Shown: positions 60,908 through 64,000 of the stretch, piece after piece
Position numbering within the stretch: position 1 is the stretch's first letter
Layout of the letters: every line of letters begins with the position of its first letter
Source of the DNA: Salinibacterium sp. M195
GTDB lineage: Bacteria > Actinomycetota > Actinomycetes > Actinomycetales > Microbacteriaceae
DNA: 64,000 nucleotides
NCBI RefSeq assembly: GCF_019443965.1
Contig: NZ_CP040814.1
Location: forward strand, 1,674,001-1,738,000
Direction of reading: 5' to 3'
Notes under the pieces: model-generated
Databases searched by the model: none
Told to the model about the DNA's origin: nothing
The model's input: only the letters and a program-made list of their open reading frames with translations
Position numbers and translations under genes: made by a program

Positions 60908-60989
60908 ATTTCCATCGCGAGCCATACATCGCAAGGATGATTCTTGCCCTGACGAAGACGAGTTGCGCACGTCGACTCTAGGCGACGCG

Positions 60990-60995
60990 TAGCCT
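60990..60995 (+). promoter_or_regulatory. -10 hexamer TAGCCT for the two-component operon
   Basis: TAGCCT is 6 bases before ATG 61002. Confidence 0.5.
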
Positions 60996-61001
60996 GAGTC
61001 C

Positions 61002-62162
61002 ATGATTCGGCATCTTTCGCGTGGTGCGCTGATTTTCGATGCGAGTGTCGCACTCGTCGCAGTCGCGCTTCGATATCTCCTCGGAGTGAACGAGGCGCCG
61101 CTGTGGGCTGTCGTGGCGATATTGGGAGTAGCTTTCGCGCTACGCCGGTTAAGCCCTGCCATAGCGCTGGCTGCTGCGTGGTTAGGCGCCCTCGCACAGA
61201 TGGTGTTCTTGCTTCCCATCGATGGAGCAAACCTTGCGATCATTGCTGTGCTTTTTTCAGCGGCGCGGTACGGGCGCTCGTGGGTGAGGCGGGCGGGGCT
61301 AATCTCGGTCGTTGCCGGATCAGTGCTCGGTGCCATGTACCTCAGCGTCTTTTACTGGGGGCCAACACAGCCTGACGATTGGGCGACCTTCGTCTGGCCG
61401 CAAAGCCCCGGCGAGTTTATGAGCCTTGTGGGCACATTCGTAGGAATGACTGCGTTGCTTGGTCTGAGCTGGACCGCGGGATTGCTCGCGAGAACACAGG
61501 CGATCGCTCGGGAGAGCAAGAGCGCCAGACTGGTAGCCGAGTCCGTAGCTGCAGTAGAGCTCGAGAGAAATCAGATTGCGCGAGATATGCACGATGTTGT
61601 TGCCCACTCACTCGCGGTTGTGATCGCCCAAGCAGACGGAGCGCGGTACGCATCGGCTGCAGATCCCGCCATGGCTGACTCTGCGCTGTCGACGATCTCT
61701 GGTACCGCGAGGGAAGCCCTGACCGATGTGCGGCTATTGCTGGAACAGCTGCGGCATAGCCAAAGTCTGGGGCCGCAGCCCGGACTGGCTGACATCTCTG
61801 CGCTAGTTGAGCAAATGCGCTCAGCTGGACTCCAGATCGAGGTAGTCGAGAATGGTCCGTCAGTGGAGCTTCCTGCCGGCAAACAGATTGCTCTCTACCG
61901 AATAACGCAGGAGGCCATGACTAACGCGCTGAGGCACGGGGACCCTGCTGCGCCTGCGCTTCTCAGTATCGAATGGAGTGGTGAAACCGTGACCGTGACT
62001 ATGAAGAATCGAATTGCGAAACAGGACTCGCTGGCAGAGCAGCGAACAGGCCACGGACTCATTGGAATGCGAGAACGAGCACTTCTGACCGCAGCTCAAT
62101 TGGATGTCGGTCCTGAGGGCGAGAATTTTTTGGTTCGCTTAGCCCTGCCGACAACACAATGA
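61002..62162 (+). CDS. Sensor histidine kinase, NarL/DesK-type
   Basis: A 386-residue membrane kinase. The first 160 residues hold about five hydrophobic segments with no sizeable external loop, then the HisKA_3 box IARDMHDVVAHSLAVV with phospho-accepting His197, and an HATPase_c domain whose G-box is QRTGHGLIGMRERALL. The membrane-embedded sensor suggests response to an envelope or membrane-active agent. The stop overlaps the response regulator (ATGA). The ABC transporter downstream is the likely output, as in other actinobacterial sets. Confidence 0.94.
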   Translation: MIRHLSRGALIFDASVALVAVALRYLLGVNEAPLWAVVAILGVAFALRRLSPAIALAAAWLGALAQMVFLLPIDGANLAIIAVLFSAARYGRSWVRRAGLISVVAGSVLGAMYLSVFYWGPTQPDDWATFVWPQSPGEFMSLVGTFVGMTALLGLSWTAGLLARTQAIARESKSARLVAESVAAVELERNQIARDMHDVVAHSLAVVIAQADGARYASAADPAMADSALSTISGTAREALTDVRLLLEQLRHSQSLGPQPGLADISALVEQMRSAGLQIEVVENGPSVELPAGKQIALYRITQEAMTNALRHGDPAAPALLSIEWSGETVTVTMKNRIAKQDSLAEQRTGHGLIGMRERALLTAAQLDVGPEGENFLVRLALPTTQ

Positions 62163-62806
62163 CCCGCATCAGAGTCGGTTTAGTCGACGACCAAGCGCTC
62201 TTTAGAGCAGGCATCCGGATGCTGATTTCATCTCAGCCAGATCTCGAATGCGTTGGGGAAGCGAGCGACGGATACGAGGCCATCACCATGGTGGCGGCGG
62301 CGCGCCCTGATGTTGTGCTGATGGACCTTCGGATGCCGGTGATGGACGGCATTGAGTCCACTCGGTCAATTCTCAGCGGGCGAGATCAGAAACTACCTCG
62401 AATAGTGGTGTTGACTACCTTCGACCTCGATGAGGCCGCTGCCCGGGCGATTAGAGCAGGAGCGAGCGGCTTCGTGCTCAAAGACGCTGAGCCCGAGTTC
62501 TTGCTTGCCGCTATTCGGACCGTCCACGCGGGAACGAGCGTTATTGCGGCGTCTGCAACCCGTGAGCTGTTCGAACACTTTGGCAGTGCTCCTTCGCAAC
62601 GCCCCCCTGAATTCGACACTCTGACAGCGCGAGAGCGGGAAATATTCTCGCGCGCCGCCCGCGGACTGAGCAACGCGGAGATTGCCCGCTGCGAATTCTT
62701 GAGTGAAGCGACAGTCAAGACGCATGTCAGCCGCATTCTCTCGAAACTCGGCCTTCGCGACCGCGTGCAGCTGGTCGTCTTCGCGTATGAAAATGGACTT
62801 GCCTGA
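62159..62806 (+). CDS. LuxR/NarL-type response regulator
   Basis: A 215-residue regulator: receiver domain with VGLVDDQALFRAGI, phosphorylation site Asp56 in VVLMDLRMPVMDGI, and the switch/lysine region VVLTTFDLDE ... FVLKDAEPE, followed by a LuxR helix-turn-helix (LTAREREIFSRAARGLSNAEIA, EATVKTHVSRILSKLGLRDR). Partner of the kinase that overlaps its start. A small GTCATCC/GGATGAC hairpin follows the stop at 62807-62824 but has no T-run. Confidence 0.95.
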   Translation: MTRIRVGLVDDQALFRAGIRMLISSQPDLECVGEASDGYEAITMVAAARPDVVLMDLRMPVMDGIESTRSILSGRDQKLPRIVVLTTFDLDEAAARAIRAGASGFVLKDAEPEFLLAAIRTVHAGTSVIAASATRELFEHFGSAPSQRPPEFDTLTAREREIFSRAARGLSNAEIARCEFLSEATVKTHVSRILSKLGLRDRVQLVVFAYENGLA

Positions 62807-62880
62807 GTCATCCTTCCGGATGACGTGACGCCTACCTTGGGCCGACGCGGGGAGCACACCCGCATTGGCATCGTTGAACT

Positions 62881-63642
62881 ATGCACACTTCAACAGACAC
62901 TCCCAGTATGGTCGCTCGAGTCGACCGTCTATCAAAATCATACGGCTCAGGAAGCACCAAGGTCGCGGCCCTCAGCGATGTCACCGTCGGAATACGAACT
63001 GGCGAATTCACGGCAATCATGGGGCCGAGTGGGTCGGGCAAATCCACGCTCATGCACATAATGGCTGGTCTTGACACAGCATCTTCTGGCAAAGTATGGC
63101 TTCGTAATACGGATATTACCGACCTCGGCGATGCAGACCTCACGATGGTCCGGCGGAGGAGAGTCGGTTTCGTCTTCCAAGCGTTCAACCTCGTGCCAAC
63201 GCTCACTGTTGAGCAGAATATTCTGCTCCCGTTCCAACTCGATGGACGTCTACCGTCGACCACGGAGCGCGGCTGGATAGACGAGCTTATCCAGTCATTG
63301 GGTCTGGGGCAGCGGCTGCACCACCGGCCCCACGAGTTATCTGGTGGACAACAGCAACGGGTTGCCATTGCCCGCGCGCTTGGATCACGACCCGAGTTGA
63401 TCTTCGCGGATGAACCAACAGGAAACCTCGATTCTCGCACGGGGCGCGAAGTGTTGTCCCTTTTGGCTGCGTCCGCGACGGCCTACGGTCAGAGCATTGC
63501 AATGGTGACCCACGATCCCATCGCTGCCAGTTATGCAGATCGCATCATCTTCATCGCCGACGGTCGAGTTGTGGCTGACCGCGCACGCTCGACTGCTGCT
63601 GAAATCAGCGATTTCATGCTTCAGATGGAGAGTGCGTCGTGA
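62881..63642 (+). CDS. ABC transporter ATPase, MacB/LolD type
   Basis: A 253-residue ATPase with Walker A GPSGSGKST, Q-loop VFQAFNLVPTLT, signature LSGGQQQR and Walker B LIFADEPTGNLDSRTG, the combination found in MacB/LolD/FtsE-like ATPases that work with FtsX-type permeases in antimicrobial peptide resistance. ATG 62881 or ATG 62908 may be the start. The stop overlaps the permease gene (GTGA). It follows a histidine kinase/LuxR pair, which probably controls it. Confidence 0.94.
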   Translation: MHTSTDTPSMVARVDRLSKSYGSGSTKVAALSDVTVGIRTGEFTAIMGPSGSGKSTLMHIMAGLDTASSGKVWLRNTDITDLGDADLTMVRRRRVGFVFQAFNLVPTLTVEQNILLPFQLDGRLPSTTERGWIDELIQSLGLGQRLHHRPHELSGGQQQRVAIARALGSRPELIFADEPTGNLDSRTGREVLSLLAASATAYGQSIAMVTHDPIAASYADRIIFIADGRVVADRARSTAAEISDFMLQMESAS

Positions 63643-64000
63643 GAACTTTTAATGCACGAGAACATAAGTCCAGCATCCTTGTAGCGGTGCTGAGTAGCGC
63701 TTTCGGTGTCGCTCTTCTTCAACTGACGACGAATATTGCGACGGCAGTGGCCGTAGCTACTCCGTACGACGACGGCGGTACGCAAGCGGCGATTTTCGCC
63801 GCCCTTGCCTCTGTATTCATCGTGATCTCCGTCTATGTGGGGGCGGTGGTTACAGCAAACACATTCGCGACAATAATTGCTGGTCGAACTCGCAGCATCG
63901 CGCTTGTGCGGCTCATTGGTGGGAGCGCACGAAGTCAAAGGCTTCAGGTCGTCAGAGAGGGATTCGCCGTGGGAACGCTAGGGGCGATAGGCGGTGCCGT
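63639..64000 (+). CDS. FtsX-type ABC permease, N-terminal part (3' end outside window)
   Basis: Frame open to the window end from GTG 63639, which overlaps the ATPase stop. The 120 visible residues show one TM helix (SSILVAVLSSAFGVALLQL), a short loop with TPYDDGGTQ, a second helix (AALASVFIVISVYVGAVVTA) and the FtsX signature segment RTRSIALVRLIGGSARSQR that leads into the third helix, which runs off the window. Together with the ATPase it would form a MacB/BceAB-like transporter. Confidence 0.88.
   Translation, partial: MRTFNAREHKSSILVAVLSSAFGVALLQLTTNIATAVAVATPYDDGGTQAAIFAALASVFIVISVYVGAVVTANTFATIIAGRTRSIALVRLIGGSARSQRLQVVREGFAVGTLGAIGGA

Noticed and set aside
62807..62824. Hairpin GTCATCC/GGATGAC as terminator after the response regulator
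   Set aside because: No T-run follows, and the ABC gene may be read through.
1..64000. CRISPR arrays, insertion sequences, prophage genes
   Set aside because: No spaced direct repeats other than the two-copy tandem unit, and no transposase, integrase or phage structural genes.

Overview
The window is one continuous stretch of chromosome from a high-G+C Gram-positive bacterium, most probably an actinobacterium of the Microbacteriaceae (order Micrococcales). The evidence is the gene order proB-proA-nadD-rsfS, comEA-comEC-holA-rpsT-lepA-hemW-hrcA-dnaJ-rsmE-phoH-ybeY-era, the start-codon and -10 (TANNNT) habits, the trehalase-type GH15 protein, and a stand-alone domain of the Rv0428c/cg3035 type. 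The genus cannot be fixed from the sequence. I see no prophage, insertion sequence, CRISPR array or replication origin.

Layout. 1-4991: end of proB, proA, a small membrane protein, nadD, a 614-residue tail-anchored Ala/Pro-rich protein, rsfS. 5124-7711: methionine importer metNIQ. 7911-7987: tRNA-Ala(GGC) with a clear terminator. 8235-9638: DUF2130 protein with a nuclease-like D...ExK pattern. 9643-11346: KhtT/KhtU-like K+/H+ antiporter pair. 11402-18891: a divergent six-gene lipid cluster (see below). 18875-21584: a small SH3-like protein, a zinc-ribbon SDR and an EamA transporter broken by a one-base frameshift. 21625-33000: Ski2-like helicase, MFS exporter, UbiA prenyltransferase, a lipocalin-like unknown, a NagZ-like lipoprotein, FUSC protein, GH15 trehalase-like enzyme, App1-like protein, YedK/HMCES-like protein. 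33097-37043: TetR regulator and an osmoprotectant ABC importer. 37153-40131: DedA protein and the divergent pabC/pabB pair. 40307-60907: housekeeping core (leuS, comEA/comEC, holA, rpsT, lepA, hemW, hrcA-dnaJ, rsmE, HIT, phoH, ybeY, CNNM, era). 61002-64000: two-component system followed by a MacB/FtsX-type ABC transporter cut by the window edge.

Most interesting system. Between 11402 and 18891 two divergent, translationally coupled operons encode (minus strand) a pseudo-diiron protein, a fatty acyl reductase-HAD fusion and an intact diiron ferritin-like protein, and (plus strand) an SDR, a PlsC-type acyltransferase and a convincing alkylglycerone-phosphate (alkyl-DHAP) synthase homologue. Together these match the logic of the animal ether-lipid pathway: fatty alcohol formation, acyl-to-alkyl exchange on DHAP, ketone reduction, sn-2 acylation. 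The diiron pair is left as candidate for a late oxidation such as vinyl-ether (plasmalogen) formation. The cluster-level assignment is inference; the individual family calls are well supported.

A second window-wide signal is leaderless transcription. At least 18 genes have a TANNNT hexamer placed 5-7 bases (usually 6) before the ATG/GTG, which both marks promoters and settles several start codons. The divergent pabC/pabB pair is the extreme case: only 11 bases separate the start codons and each -10 hexamer overlaps the other gene's start.
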